Shown here: piece after piece, positions 37,201 through 46,644 of the stretch | Layout of the letters: each line of letters starts with the position of its first letter | How positions within the stretch are numbered: position 1 is the first letter of the stretch | Source of the DNA: Methylotenera sp. | GTDB lineage: Bacteria > Pseudomonadota > Gammaproteobacteria > Burkholderiales > Methylophilaceae | Assembly (NCBI RefSeq): GCF_030653755.1 | Contig: NZ_JAURYU010000011.1 | Coordinates: 1 to 64,000, forward strand | DNA length: 64,000 nucleotides | Reading direction: 5' to 3' | Position numbers and translations under genes: made by a program | The notes under the pieces: model-generated | Databases searched by the model: none | Told to the model about the DNA's origin: nothing | Seen by the model: only the letters and a program-made list of their open reading frames with translations

Positions 37201-37827
37201 ATGAGTACATTAGATTTAGCTAATCACGGTCCAGTGATTCCAGTGATTGTGATTAACAGAGTAGAAGATGCTGTGCCAATGGCAGAAGCATTGCTTGAAG
37301 GTGGCATTAAAGTGTTAGAAGTCACATTACGCACTTCATGCGCTTTAGCAGGTATGGAAGAAATTGCTAAGCATGTGCCAGATGCAATTTTAGGATCAGG
37401 TACAGTGCGTAATCTTAAAGATGCACAAGCGTCTAAAGATGCTGGTTGTCAGTTTGCGGTAAGTCCTGGTTACACTAGCGAACTAGGTCAATATGCACGT
37501 AAAATCGGCTTGCCATTGTTGCCAGGCGTTTCTACGGGCTCAGAAATCATGATGGCTAATGCGGATGATTACTACTTTTTAAAACTATTCCCAGCAGTGG
37601 CAGTGGGTGGTATTAATTTGTTAAAAGGCTTTTCAGGTCCATTTGGTGATGTGAAATTCTGCCCAACTGGTGGCGTGACTGTTGAGAGCGCACCACAGTT
37701 TTTAGCGTTGCCTAACGTGGTAGTTTGCGGTGGTACATGGTTAACACCAGCTGATGCTGTGGCACGTAAAGATTGGGCACACATTACTAAGTTAGCTAAA
37801 GAGGCGAGTGCGATTAAAGCGGCTTAG
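37201..37827 (+). CDS. eda: KDPG aldolase (2-dehydro-3-deoxyphosphogluconate aldolase)
   Basis: 208 residues, complete TIM barrel. The Schiff-base lysine is in DYYFLKLFPA (near residue 137). The catalytic glutamate lies in GGIKVLEVTLRT and the phosphate-binding loop in FCPTGGVT. It splits KDPG into pyruvate and glyceraldehyde 3-phosphate, the cleavage step of the KDPG-type RuMP cycle. The terminator at 37886 ends the edd-eda unit. Confidence 0.97.
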   Translation: MSTLDLANHGPVIPVIVINRVEDAVPMAEALLEGGIKVLEVTLRTSCALAGMEEIAKHVPDAILGSGTVRNLKDAQASKDAGCQFAVSPGYTSELGQYARKIGLPLLPGVSTGSEIMMANADDYYFLKLFPAVAVGGINLLKGFSGPFGDVKFCPTGGVTVESAPQFLALPNVVVCGGTWLTPADAVARKDWAHITKLAKEASAIKAA

Positions 37828-37885
37828 GTGAACGCCCTGAAATAGTGACTAAGGTCACTAAACGTTATATCAGAAAGCTATCATC

Positions 37886-37922
37886 GGGCTTTGTACTAAA
37901 CATTAGTGCAAAGCCCTTTTTT
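37886..37922 (+). terminator. Rho-independent terminator after eda
   Basis: A 14-bp stem (GGGCTTTGTACTAA, one G-U pair, loop of three) followed by six T residues: the textbook form. Confidence 0.93.
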
Positions 37923-37948
37923 ATTGAGATTCAAAGTTTGGATAAAGT

Positions 37949-38608
37949 TTGCAGATAGATATCAAAAAATATAAAACTATCGTGTTTGATTGTGATGGCG
38001 TTGTGCTGGACTCTAACGTGGTTAAGACTGAAGCATATTTTCGTACAGCTAAGCACTTAGGCGCTACCGATGAACAGGCGCAAGCTTTGGTTGATTATCA
38101 CGTGAGGTTAGGGGGTATTTCTCGCTATCATAAGTTTGATTATTACCTACGTGAAATTACACATCAACCTGTCACTCAAGAAGCCATTCAAATTTTATTA
38201 GATGAATTTGCACGCGAGCTTGCAGTCGTGTTGATGGAATGTGAAATAGCCGAGGGTCTAGATGCATTGCGACAAGCCACACCACAAGCTAAGTGGATGA
38301 TACTATCTGGTGGAGATCAGCAAGAGATTCGTACTTTGTTTGCTAAGCGGGATTTAGCAAAGTACTTTGATGGTGGCTTGTTTGGAAGCCCAGATAACAA
38401 AGATACGGTATTAGCACGTGAAAAAGAAAACGGCCACTTGCAGTCCCCAGCCTTGTTTATTGGGGATAGTAAATATGACTTTGAGGCAGCAACACGTGCA
38501 GGTTTGGATTTTGTATTTCTAAGCGATTGGACTGAGGTAGCTGATTGGCAGGATTATTGTAAAAAAAATCAAATCAATGTCGCTAAAAATCTGATGGAAC
38601 TACTATGA
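37949..38608 (+). CDS. HAD-superfamily phosphatase of the LPS locus
   Basis: 219 residues. HAD motif I is VFDCDGVVLDSN (nucleophile and general-acid aspartates), motif II is ILSGGD and motif IV is LFIGDSKYDFEAA. An alpha-helical cap follows motif I, as in phosphoglycolate phosphatase-like members. The TTG start at 37949 is inferred since no ATG precedes motif I. It overlaps the next gene (ATGA). The substrate is probably a sugar phosphate, but nothing in the sequence fixes it. Confidence 0.82.
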   Translation: MQIDIKKYKTIVFDCDGVVLDSNVVKTEAYFRTAKHLGATDEQAQALVDYHVRLGGISRYHKFDYYLREITHQPVTQEAIQILLDEFARELAVVLMECEIAEGLDALRQATPQAKWMILSGGDQQEIRTLFAKRDLAKYFDGGLFGSPDNKDTVLAREKENGHLQSPALFIGDSKYDFEAATRAGLDFVFLSDWTEVADWQDYCKKNQINVAKNLMELL

Positions 38609-39315
38609 TTGCTAGCCTTAATAAGTGGATACGCCCAAGTTTGTTGCTCACACACGATACATTTGACCAGATGATTTCTGGTGGCGAAGTGTTAGAGCAA
38701 GATGAGCGTGGCTATAAGGTCATTAAATTAAACTCAGGCGATATTTTAAAAATATTCAGATTAAGACGTAGAGTTAGCGGCGCAAGTATTTACTCAAACG
38801 CACGCAAGTTCGCACGTAATGCAGAAAGATTGCAGGCTTTAGGTATCAATACCGTTCAAATTAAGCAACTTTATCATTTTGAGCATTCAACCAATACCGC
38901 AGTTTTGTATTCACCTTTGGTGGGATTCACACTGAAAAAATTATTAGAGGGCAATTTACTTAATCAGGAAATGGCGTTTGCTTTAGGTGGCTATGTGGCA
39001 AAGTTGCATCAACTGGGCATTCACTTTCGATCCTTACATATGGGCAATATTGTCATTACCCCAGAAGGTGAATATGGCTTGATAGATATCTCTGATATGA
39101 GCATTTATGCTTGGCCATTATTTGGTAATACCAGAGCAAGAAACTTTAAGCACTTAACGCGCTATCCTGATGACATCATTAAGCTAGGTGAATCAAGTTG
39201 GGAAAGTTTTAAAGAAGGCTATTTATCTAACGCTCAATTAAACGAAGTATCTAAAAGTAAATTGCGAAACGCTTTAAATAAGGCAGTGAGTTTTAGGCCT
39301 TTGAGTGACATTTAG
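38605..39315 (+). CDS. LPS kinase-fold protein (toluene-tolerance/InaA-like)
   Basis: 236 residues with a kinase-like fold: ILKIFRLRRR supplies the lysine strand, and HQLGIHFRSLHMGNIVIT with YGLIDISDM the catalytic and metal-binding loops. The loop has FRSLHMGN in place of HRDxxxxN. Proteins of this type occur in Pseudomonas LPS core loci under the name toluene tolerance protein. It overlaps the HAD gene by four bases and precedes a glycosyltransferase, so it likely belongs to the same core-assembly operon. Confidence 0.72.
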   Translation: MIASLNKWIRPSLLLTHDTFDQMISGGEVLEQDERGYKVIKLNSGDILKIFRLRRRVSGASIYSNARKFARNAERLQALGINTVQIKQLYHFEHSTNTAVLYSPLVGFTLKKLLEGNLLNQEMAFALGGYVAKLHQLGIHFRSLHMGNIVITPEGEYGLIDISDMSIYAWPLFGNTRARNFKHLTRYPDDIIKLGESSWESFKEGYLSNAQLNEVSKSKLRNALNKAVSFRPLSDI

Positions 39316-39330
39316 TTAGGAGCAGGAATT

Positions 39331-40434
39331 TTGTACGTTCTTCAAATCTGCCATTGTTATTATCCTCCGTTTTTAGATTGTGCCAGACAATACGCACAAC
39401 TTTTTCAAGGTACTGGTATTAAGGTAATCACGGTTTATCTCACAGGCGAACCAGATGATTCGGTTGTGAAGGGTAGTGCATCAGATGAAGTGATTTTTCT
39501 GGGCTATCAAAGTAAGCAGGTAAGAGGTTTAAAGTTAGGTGCGATTAAACAAATCAAGCAGATAGTAAAAACTAAACCCTTTTTGTTTTGTATTGCCCAT
39601 CGCGCTAAGCCTACTTATGTGGCGCTATTAGCAACCAACTTGCCAGTGGTGAGTGTTCGCCATAACTATGGTGATTTTGGAAGATTCTCACGTCGTGTGA
39701 TGGTGAGTTTGTTCAAAAAACGTCTTCTGTTACTAGGCGTATCTGACTCAGTGAGAGATGAAATAAGAGCGCAGTTGCCTCAATGGCCACATCATCAAAT
39801 AGAGACTTTATACAACCGAATTGATGTGGCCGCAACGCAATCGGCATTTTTACCTAAGCAAGAGGCTAAACAGTTTTTAGGGTTACCAGAGCATGCTTGG
39901 GTGGTTGGTAATGTGGGCAGACTGCATCATGATAAAGATCAGGCAACGCTGTTGCGTGGCTTTCAAAAAGCACTACCCCAATTAGCCGTTGGAAGTTTAC
40001 TGGTGGTGATGGGCAAGGGGCCACTGGAAAAAGATTTAAAACAGTTGGCGCAAGACTTAGGCATCACTGCATCTGTTGTTTTTACAGGCAATGTGCCAGA
40101 GGGAAAGCAATACTTTAAGGCTTTTGATGTATTTGCCTTAACATCAGATCATGAACCATTTGGTATGGTGTTGCTAGAGGCAATGGCGGCTGGCTTGCCA
40201 ATTATTTGTAGTGATTGTGGTGGCGGAAAAGAAGTAGTGCAAGATGTAGGGCGGCTGTACCCCCTAGGTGATGATGGTGCTTTGGCTAAATCTCTAGTAG
40301 AGACTTACGAAAATAGAACCAATGTTAACCAAGCAGAAATTATACAAGCGCTACATCATCGCTTTTCTGACGAGGCAGTACGCGCAAATTTTTGGGCTTT
40401 GTCGTTTGTAAGCGATTTTGTAAAGCGTAAGTAA
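39331..40434 (+). CDS. Glycosyltransferase family 4
   Basis: 367 residues, GT-B fold. The C-terminal nucleotide-sugar part shows GNVGRLHHDKDQATLLRGFQKAL, VFTGNVPEGKQYFKAFDVFALTSDHEPFGMVLLEAMAAGLPIIC and the ExxxxE-type EPFGMVLLE. It starts at TTG 39331 with an AGGAG site. It probably extends the core, comparable to the glycosyltransferase gene next to wapO in Pseudomonas. The donor sugar is unknown. Confidence 0.9.
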   Translation: MYVLQICHCYYPPFLDCARQYAQLFQGTGIKVITVYLTGEPDDSVVKGSASDEVIFLGYQSKQVRGLKLGAIKQIKQIVKTKPFLFCIAHRAKPTYVALLATNLPVVSVRHNYGDFGRFSRRVMVSLFKKRLLLLGVSDSVRDEIRAQLPQWPHHQIETLYNRIDVAATQSAFLPKQEAKQFLGLPEHAWVVGNVGRLHHDKDQATLLRGFQKALPQLAVGSLLVVMGKGPLEKDLKQLAQDLGITASVVFTGNVPEGKQYFKAFDVFALTSDHEPFGMVLLEAMAAGLPIICSDCGGGKEVVQDVGRLYPLGDDGALAKSLVETYENRTNVNQAEIIQALHHRFSDEAVRANFWALSFVSDFVKRK

Positions 40435-40438
40435 TGCC

Positions 40439-41323
40439 ATGAGCAATCACGAACAAATAAAACTAAATAGCATTTGTATCATCATCCCATATTTTGGTAA
40501 GTGGCCAGTTTGGATGCCTTACTATTGGGAAACTTGCAGGTTCAACGCCGATATCAATTGGGTATTTTATACAGATTGCGGCATGCCTGAGCATTTACCA
40601 TCCAATGTGAAAGTGATTGAAATTAGCTATGCTGACTATTGTCAGTTTGTCTCAAGAAAATTGACAATCCAATTTTCACCTTCTAACCCTTACAAACTAT
40701 GCGACATTAAACCACTACTGGGTTATTTGCATGAGGATGAGTTGAAGGACTATGACTTCTGGGGTTTTGGGGACATAGATCTTATTTATGGGGACTTACG
40801 AGCATATTTCACCCAAGCGCGACTTGCTAAAAAAGATTTATTTTCAACCCATGCTAGACGTATTTCAGGACATTTGTGTTTGATAAGAAATACGGTAGAG
40901 ATGCGTACCGCTTTCAAAAAAGTAAAGGGATGGCAAGCGCTTATTGCAAGTGATCAGCATCAAGCATTTGATGAAAAAGCGTTTAGTAAAGTATTTTTAA
41001 GGCACAAAAATTCACCACGATTTGTACGCTGGGTTGCTGGGCTGATGGACCCTTGGCTTAAAAAAGCAGAGTTCATTGAGGCCTACAGCACACCAAATGC
41101 AAAAATCGCTTGGATAGATGGTACGTATCGCAACCCAACAGAGTGGGTTTGGGAAAAAGGCCGATTAACTAATGATATTGATGGTAATAGGCAGTTTCCA
41201 TACTTTCACTTTATGGTGTGGAAAAAAAGCTGGGGTACTTTGAGTAATCAAGCGTTGACTCAGAGCACTATTATAAACCTTGACGTATTTTTAATAACCG
41301 ATAGTGGTTTTGTAAATAAGTAG
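40439..41323 (+). CDS. Putative glycosyltransferase (DUF6625-like)
   Basis: 294 residues. The N-terminus SICIIIPYFGKWPVWMPYYWETCRFNADINWVFYTDC and the acidic DYDFWGFGDIDLIYGDL look like a GT-A nucleotide-sugar domain with a DxD-type metal site (FGDIDLIYGD). Family DUF6625 is my best match from memory. It follows the GT4 gene by 4 bp in the same direction, so a core or O-chain sugar transfer is likely. Donor and acceptor are unknown. Confidence 0.7.
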   Translation: MSNHEQIKLNSICIIIPYFGKWPVWMPYYWETCRFNADINWVFYTDCGMPEHLPSNVKVIEISYADYCQFVSRKLTIQFSPSNPYKLCDIKPLLGYLHEDELKDYDFWGFGDIDLIYGDLRAYFTQARLAKKDLFSTHARRISGHLCLIRNTVEMRTAFKKVKGWQALIASDQHQAFDEKAFSKVFLRHKNSPRFVRWVAGLMDPWLKKAEFIEAYSTPNAKIAWIDGTYRNPTEWVWEKGRLTNDIDGNRQFPYFHFMVWKKSWGTLSNQALTQSTIINLDVFLITDSGFVNK

Positions 41324-41420
41324 AACAATTATCTACTTATCGATATCAATATAAGCAACAGTTATGCAGATTGCATCAGTAATTCAATAAAATATATAAC
41401 ATTCAAACTTAAAAGAGTCT

Positions 41421-43304
41421 ATGAAATATCGTTCAGAAATAGATGGTTTACGTGCATTAGCAGTAACTTCAGTAATTCTTTTCCATGCCGGGCTCAAAGC
41501 TGTAAGTGGAGGATATGTTGGGGTTGATATTTTTTTTGTAATCAGTGGCTTTTTAATCACAACCATTATTCTTAGTGAGATTCAGGCAGGTAATTTCTCT
41601 ATTGCGAATTTCTATGAAAGAAGAGTAAGAAGAATACTGCCAGCGCTTTTCTTTGTAATGTTAGTTTGCGTTCCGTTTGCCTGGGTAGTGCTGAGTCCGT
41701 ACGATATGAAGTATTTCAGTAAAAGTCTGGCATATGTCTCCATTTTTCTATCCAACACTATTTTTTACAAACAAAGTGGCTATTTTGATGCAGCCACAGA
41801 GTTAAAACCCTTATTACATACCTGGAGTCTTGGTATTGAAGAGCAGTATTATGTTTTCTTTCCGTTAATATTAATTTTACTTTGGCGTTACGCTAGAAAT
41901 TACATACTTCATGCATTAACTGCAATTTTCATTATTAGCCTACTTTATGCGCAGTATAAAGTGCAAGTGAAGCCAGCTGCGGCATTTTACTTACTACAGT
42001 CAAGGATTTGGGAGTTGATGGCTGGCTCAATATCAGCTGTGTTAGTTAATAAAGACTTATACGGAATGCAAACAGGAAAGCTTAAAAATCCATTATCTAT
42101 TGCGGGGTTTATTTTAGTTTTAATAGCTATTTTTGGGTTTGACAAGGCAACTCCATTTCCAAGTTTTTATACCTTGATACCTATTTTAGGCACAGTGTTA
42201 ATCATTTTGTTCGGCACTGAAAAAACATTGATAGCCAGACTTTTCTCATTTAGACCTATAGTAGGTGTGGGCTTAATAAGTTTTAGTGCTTACCTATGGC
42301 ACCAGCCCATATTTGCATTTTATAGACATCAAAGTTATTTAGAGCCCTCATTAATCGAAATGTTTATATTGATATGCGCCGTTCTTATATTAGCTATCTT
42401 AACTTGGAAGTATATAGAGCAGCCTTTTCGTAATAGAAACTTTCTTAATAGGAAACAGATTTTTACAATCGCGCTGATAGTTTCGTTAGGATTTATTAGT
42501 TTTGGTCTTGTTGGGTACTACAATAATGGCTTTCTAAGCAGGCTCTCACAGAATGAGCAAGCAATTAACGACTATAGAAATCATGGAGGAGATTGGCGCA
42601 GAGGCTCTTGCTTTTTGGGACTTGAGCCAGACAACGTATCATACGTACCTGAGTGTTTTGCAAATGGAGATCAGCGTCAAACGATACTGTTATGGGGTGA
42701 CTCACATGCAGCAGCGCTATATTCAGGCCTTAGAAAAAAAACAGACCAATTGACACAGCTAACAGCCGCTGGGTGCCCGCCAGTGTTAAACGATGACTAT
42801 GATGTATCTAAAACAAATAAGAAGTGTGTTGCTGCAAATAAATTAGTAAGTCAGTTTGTTAAAAATAAAAAACCAGGAAAAATATTTTTACATGCCGTTT
42901 GGGATGGTTATACGGACGAAAAGATTCTAATAGGATTGGGGCAGACTTTAAATTTTATACAATCGGTATCTCCAGAATCTAAAGTATATATAATAGGACT
43001 TGTTCCTCAATGGAAGCCAACCTTGCCTGATGTTGCCCTGCGTAAGCACGTTTCACTAGATAAGGAAACATATCTGAAAATGCCTTTGTATAATAAACTT
43101 TATCAACTAGAAGAAAAAATTAAAGTAGTCTCTGATCAGCATAATGTAAGTTACATATCACCTTTTGCTAGGATGTGCCAGTTAGATCAATGTCTTGCAG
43201 TAGGACGTGTAGACAATAGGTTTGCATTAACAGCTTTTGATTACGGTCATTTGACTGAAGAAGGTGCTGATATTTTGGCTGACTACATATTTAGTAAACA
43301 GTAG
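41421..43304 (+). CDS. OafA-like acyltransferase with SGNH domain
   Basis: 627 residues. The N-terminal acyltransferase-3 domain has the start YRSEIDGLRALAVTSVILFHAG (catalytic histidine) and about ten membrane helices to residue 375. A periplasmic SGNH hydrolase-type domain follows, with LLWGDSHAAALYSGL near residue 425 and a C-terminal FDYGHLTEEGADILA (Asp-His pair). Such fused proteins acetylate O-antigen, core or peptidoglycan sugars. It probably decorates LPS made by this locus. Noticeably AT-rich compared with the core genes. Confidence 0.9.
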   Translation: MKYRSEIDGLRALAVTSVILFHAGLKAVSGGYVGVDIFFVISGFLITTIILSEIQAGNFSIANFYERRVRRILPALFFVMLVCVPFAWVVLSPYDMKYFSKSLAYVSIFLSNTIFYKQSGYFDAATELKPLLHTWSLGIEEQYYVFFPLILILLWRYARNYILHALTAIFIISLLYAQYKVQVKPAAAFYLLQSRIWELMAGSISAVLVNKDLYGMQTGKLKNPLSIAGFILVLIAIFGFDKATPFPSFYTLIPILGTVLIILFGTEKTLIARLFSFRPIVGVGLISFSAYLWHQPIFAFYRHQSYLEPSLIEMFILICAVLILAILTWKYIEQPFRNRNFLNRKQIFTIALIVSLGFISFGLVGYYNNGFLSRLSQNEQAINDYRNHGGDWRRGSCFLGLEPDNVSYVPECFANGDQRQTILLWGDSHAAALYSGLRKKTDQLTQLTAAGCPPVLNDDYDVSKTNKKCVAANKLVSQFVKNKKPGKIFLHAVWDGYTDEKILIGLGQTLNFIQSVSPESKVYIIGLVPQWKPTLPDVALRKHVSLDKETYLKMPLYNKLYQLEEKIKVVSDQHNVSYISPFARMCQLDQCLAVGRVDNRFALTAFDYGHLTEEGADILADYIFSKQ

Positions 43305-43419
43305 CTCCTAATTGAAAATAAGATCTATTATTCGGGGACATTACAGCTAATATTTTGATGCTGTAGTAGATATAACTCTATAGTCTATTTGTTACGCAAT
43401 TTATTTTTTTAATAAGAAT

Positions 43420-44466
43420 ATGAAAAAACTCTTAATTCTAGATGGTTTGTCTGAATTGTCACTGGCGAAAGATTTTTATCAAGGTAGCGTGCTTGCCCAT
43501 ATTGATGCGGAGTATTGTGATTTAGCATCACTTCCAAAAAAGAGATTTTATTTTTTATTTAAGTTTATCAATAAATTAAAAAGTACATTTTCTGGTTCGC
43601 GTAAAAGTGATTTTGTGAAGCTATCCAAGACCGATCCACATGCTATTGAAAAAGTCATCACGGCCAGTATACCTACACATATTCTTGTATTTCGTTATGC
43701 TTATAAATTCATCAAGCCAGATGTATTGAAAAAGCTTGCAAAAGCTTCAAATTGCAAGATTTATCTTTATGATACGGATAGTTGCAATTTATTTCCTAAT
43801 CAAAATGAATTTATTTATTTCATAGAAAATGAACTGGTTATTTATGATGAAATATTTTCTTTTTCCAAGGTGGCAACAGACTTTTTTATAAAAACGAGGA
43901 ACCTACCCGCGACTTACTTTCCCTACGGCAGCAACCCAATCACAAAAGCAAATACTGCAGCTAAGACCATTGATGTTTTATTTGTAGGAAGGTCGAGTTT
44001 TAGGCGTATTTTCCTGCTCGAATATATTAAAGATAAAGTTTCTATCTATGGCAATCGCTGGAATAAGAGCTATCCTGTTATTTCATCAGACCTTAAAGGC
44101 CAAGTTGTCAATAAGACAGTATGGGGTAATGAATTGACTGACTTGATGTTTCAGTCAAAGATAGTCTTGAATATCACTAACAGCAACTTTTATTGTGTAG
44201 AGACAGGTTTAAATCTCAGAATATTTGAAGTGCTTGCCGCTGGTGGTTTTTTGCTTACTGACCATTATGAAGAGATTTCAGATCTTTTTGAAATTGGTAA
44301 AGAGATAGAAACCTACTCATCTGGCAAAGAGCTCAAAGAAAAAGTAGAGTATTATCTAGCTCACGAAGAGGAAAGGGAGAGGATTGCGGCAGCTGGCAAG
44401 AAAAAGTTTTATGAGCTTTATACCTGGGAGCGGCGCGTAAAAAACTTCGCAGAAAAGGTTAGTTGA
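43420..44466 (+). CDS. CgeB-like glycosyltransferase
   Basis: 348 residues. The C-terminal half has the pattern of CgeB-type GT-B proteins: NITNSNFYCVETGLNLRIFEVLAAGGFLLTDHYEEISDLFEIGKEI and the ending YTWERRVKNFAEKV. The N-terminal half is poorly conserved (IPTHILVFRYAYKFIKP). It is AT-rich and in line with the distal LPS genes on either side. Likely adds a sugar to the core or O-chain, with unknown specificity. Confidence 0.8.
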   Translation: MKKLLILDGLSELSLAKDFYQGSVLAHIDAEYCDLASLPKKRFYFLFKFINKLKSTFSGSRKSDFVKLSKTDPHAIEKVITASIPTHILVFRYAYKFIKPDVLKKLAKASNCKIYLYDTDSCNLFPNQNEFIYFIENELVIYDEIFSFSKVATDFFIKTRNLPATYFPYGSNPITKANTAAKTIDVLFVGRSSFRRIFLLEYIKDKVSIYGNRWNKSYPVISSDLKGQVVNKTVWGNELTDLMFQSKIVLNITNSNFYCVETGLNLRIFEVLAAGGFLLTDHYEEISDLFEIGKEIETYSSGKELKEKVEYYLAHEEERERIAAAGKKKFYELYTWERRVKNFAEKVS

Positions 44467-44555
44467 TCTGCTAAATTGAATCCACCAATCTTAATATAAA
44501 CTTTTAGCGGACATGTGCGCCTATTGTTCTTAATTCTGACTTAAAGAAAATTTAG

Positions 44556-45422
44556 ATGAAAATTAATAAATTGGTAATTGCTGTAACGTTTTATTATGTA
44601 GAAGATCGGTTAAAGTATTTATCAGCCATATCAAAAGAGTTTGCTAGCTTGGCAAATGAGGTTGAAGTCTTTGTTCTCACAAACACTGACGAAAATATAC
44701 TTCAGGACAAGATTATGGCAGTACTTGATACAAAACTAAAAGCAAAAATTCTAGTTCCACAACTTTTAGGGCATCCTTATTTATTAACTTGGTGTCATTT
44801 TAGTGTCTTTAGAGAAAAGTTTGAACAAAATGAGAGTATTAGTCATTTTATGTATCTTGAAGATGACTTACTGATTCGATCAAGCAATATAGCTTATTGG
44901 CTAAAGGCAAGAGAAGATTTAAGGCCGTACGGATTGATTCCTTCATTCCTAAGATTTGAATTGAAAACAGGTGAAACTGAGCCATATAGCTCTGATGTGA
45001 TTAGAAAAGCTCCATTCAACCAACTTCCGAAAGTGAAAATCTCAGATAATTATTATTATATAAATCTGCCCAAGCCTTATCAGGGAATGTACTTAATGGA
45101 TCGTGAACTTTTGAAAGAGCATTTGTTTGGACCTTCATCAAATCCAGATTTTGGAATTTGGAATATTAGAGAAAAAGCAGCACAAGGACTAACTTTTTCA
45201 AAGGTTCCAAAAGGATATTTTTCAAGGAACCTCATAGGTTACGATAATAATAAAAGGCAGATAGATACGAATGCTTTGATACACCACACCCCTAATAACT
45301 ATGCGGATAACCCAGATACTGAATTTGGTAATATGCCAGTAAACTCAGTGGTGGATAGATCTCTAACAGGCTATTTACGTGGTCTAGTAAGCTCTAAAAA
45401 ACTACGCAAGCAACGCTATTAG
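44556..45422 (+). CDS. Glycosyltransferase-like protein, unrecognised family
   Basis: 288 residues. The start INKLVIAVTFYYVEDRLKYLSAISKEFASL resembles a Rossmann strand-helix, and FMYLEDDLLIRSSN is a DxD-like acidic site as used by GT-A enzymes for metal and nucleotide sugar. A later aromatic section (YYYINLPKPYQGMYLMDRELL) may bind acceptor. I do not recognise the family. Very AT-rich and surrounded by LPS sugar genes, so a transferase role is likely but unproven. Confidence 0.6.
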   Translation: MKINKLVIAVTFYYVEDRLKYLSAISKEFASLANEVEVFVLTNTDENILQDKIMAVLDTKLKAKILVPQLLGHPYLLTWCHFSVFREKFEQNESISHFMYLEDDLLIRSSNIAYWLKAREDLRPYGLIPSFLRFELKTGETEPYSSDVIRKAPFNQLPKVKISDNYYYINLPKPYQGMYLMDRELLKEHLFGPSSNPDFGIWNIREKAAQGLTFSKVPKGYFSRNLIGYDNNKRQIDTNALIHHTPNNYADNPDTEFGNMPVNSVVDRSLTGYLRGLVSSKKLRKQRY

Positions 45423-45567
45423 TATAGTTTGTGATGATAAAAGTAATTTAAAGATTAACCTAAGGCGGCTCAATTTAACTTTAGTATGAGTCACTATATC
45501 TATATGAATTAGAAGGGATGTAATTGACTGTTTTTTTCAAGACAGCTTAATTACTTTGGGAGTCTAT

Positions 45568-46434
45568 ATGAAAAAGAAAATATTGGTAACTGGGGGAGCT
45601 GGTTTTGTTGGTAGTCATCTGTGTGAGAAGTTAGGAAAAAATGATAGTTATGAGGTTTATAGCTTAGATAATTATTTCACAGGTAATAAAAACAACCATG
45701 TACCTAATGTAACTTACATCGAGGGTAATACAACTGATATAGCTTCTTTAATTACTTTTTCACCTGATATGGTTTATCACTTAGGTGAGTACTCAAGAGT
45801 TGAACAAAGTTTTGATGATGTTGATAAAGTATGGAAATTTAACATAGATGGAACTTTTGCAGTTTTAGAGTTCGTGAGAAAAGTAGGCTGCAAAATACTC
45901 TATGCTGGAAGTAGCACAAAATTTGGTGATTCAGGGTTGGGAGTCAATTCAAGTCCATATGCCTGGACGAAAGCATCAAATACTGAGCTCGTGATGAATT
46001 ATGGTCTTTGGTATAACGTACCGTATGCCATTACATATTTCTATAATGTGTATGGCTCTAGGGAAATTCGAACGGGTAAATATGCGACTATTATAGCTAT
46101 TTTTAAAGAGAGCATGAAAAATGATAGACCGCTAACAGTTGTAAGTCCAGGGAGCCAACAAAGAAACTTTACACATATTGACGATATCGTCGATGGCTTG
46201 GTGTTGGTTGGTGAAAATGGCTTTGGGGATGGTTTTGGTATAGGTAGCCCTGAATCTTTTAGCGTGGTTGATATAGCGAATATGTTTGGCGGGAATATAG
46301 AAATGCTGCCTGAGCGAAAGGGTAATCGTATGATGGCAAATCTATTTACTGAAAAAACACAAGCTTTAGGATGGAGACCAATGAAAAATGTTAAAGAATA
46401 TATTTTAGAGTCAAAGATAGATAATTGGATTTAA
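45568..46434 (+). CDS. NAD-dependent sugar epimerase/dehydratase (SDR)
   Basis: About 288 residues from ATG 45568, preceded by GGGAG (an upstream in-frame TTG at 45556 is not used). It has the extended SDR signature GGAGFVGSHL, a serine-rich block AGSSTKFGDSG and YAWTK as the YxxxK motif, and SRVEQSFDDVDKVWKFNIDG and FYNVYGS. It acts on a nucleotide sugar; whether it is an epimerase, dehydratase or reductase is unclear. It ends just before a broken transposase fragment, at the border of the AT-rich block. Confidence 0.85.
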   Translation: MKKKILVTGGAGFVGSHLCEKLGKNDSYEVYSLDNYFTGNKNNHVPNVTYIEGNTTDIASLITFSPDMVYHLGEYSRVEQSFDDVDKVWKFNIDGTFAVLEFVRKVGCKILYAGSSTKFGDSGLGVNSSPYAWTKASNTELVMNYGLWYNVPYAITYFYNVYGSREIRTGKYATIIAIFKESMKNDRPLTVVSPGSQQRNFTHIDDIVDGLVLVGENGFGDGFGIGSPESFSVVDIANMFGGNIEMLPERKGNRMMANLFTEKTQALGWRPMKNVKEYILESKIDNWI

Positions 46435-46443
46435 GTAAGAGGG

Positions 46444-46636
46444 CTATCTGGAGTACAGCGAGATGATCTTGTCATCAAAGCCAGTCCAGCGCGTTTGATG
46501 TTTGTGAATGAGTTGTGGCTCGAAGCTGCCTTCACGGTCACGAGGGACTTCAATCGACAGTTCAACAAACTCACCCTTAAAGTTTTGCTACTTTTGCCGT
46601 TACGGGCATTGCCAGCTGCATTGGTGACATTGAGCC
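46444..46636 (-). pseudogene. IS256-family (Mutator) transposase fragment, frameshifted
   Basis: On the minus strand two frames together give a run typical of IS256-like transposases: [18 protein letters not shown] (about 46581-46634), then, after a one-base deletion near 46580, [20 protein letters not shown] and then [20 protein letters not shown], followed by LYSR and a stop at 46444. Only a small N-terminal part is left. No terminal inverted repeat is recognisable. It lies between the distal LPS genes and the GT-C gene and marks a past insertion. Confidence 0.85.
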
Positions 46637-46644
46637 ATATTGAG

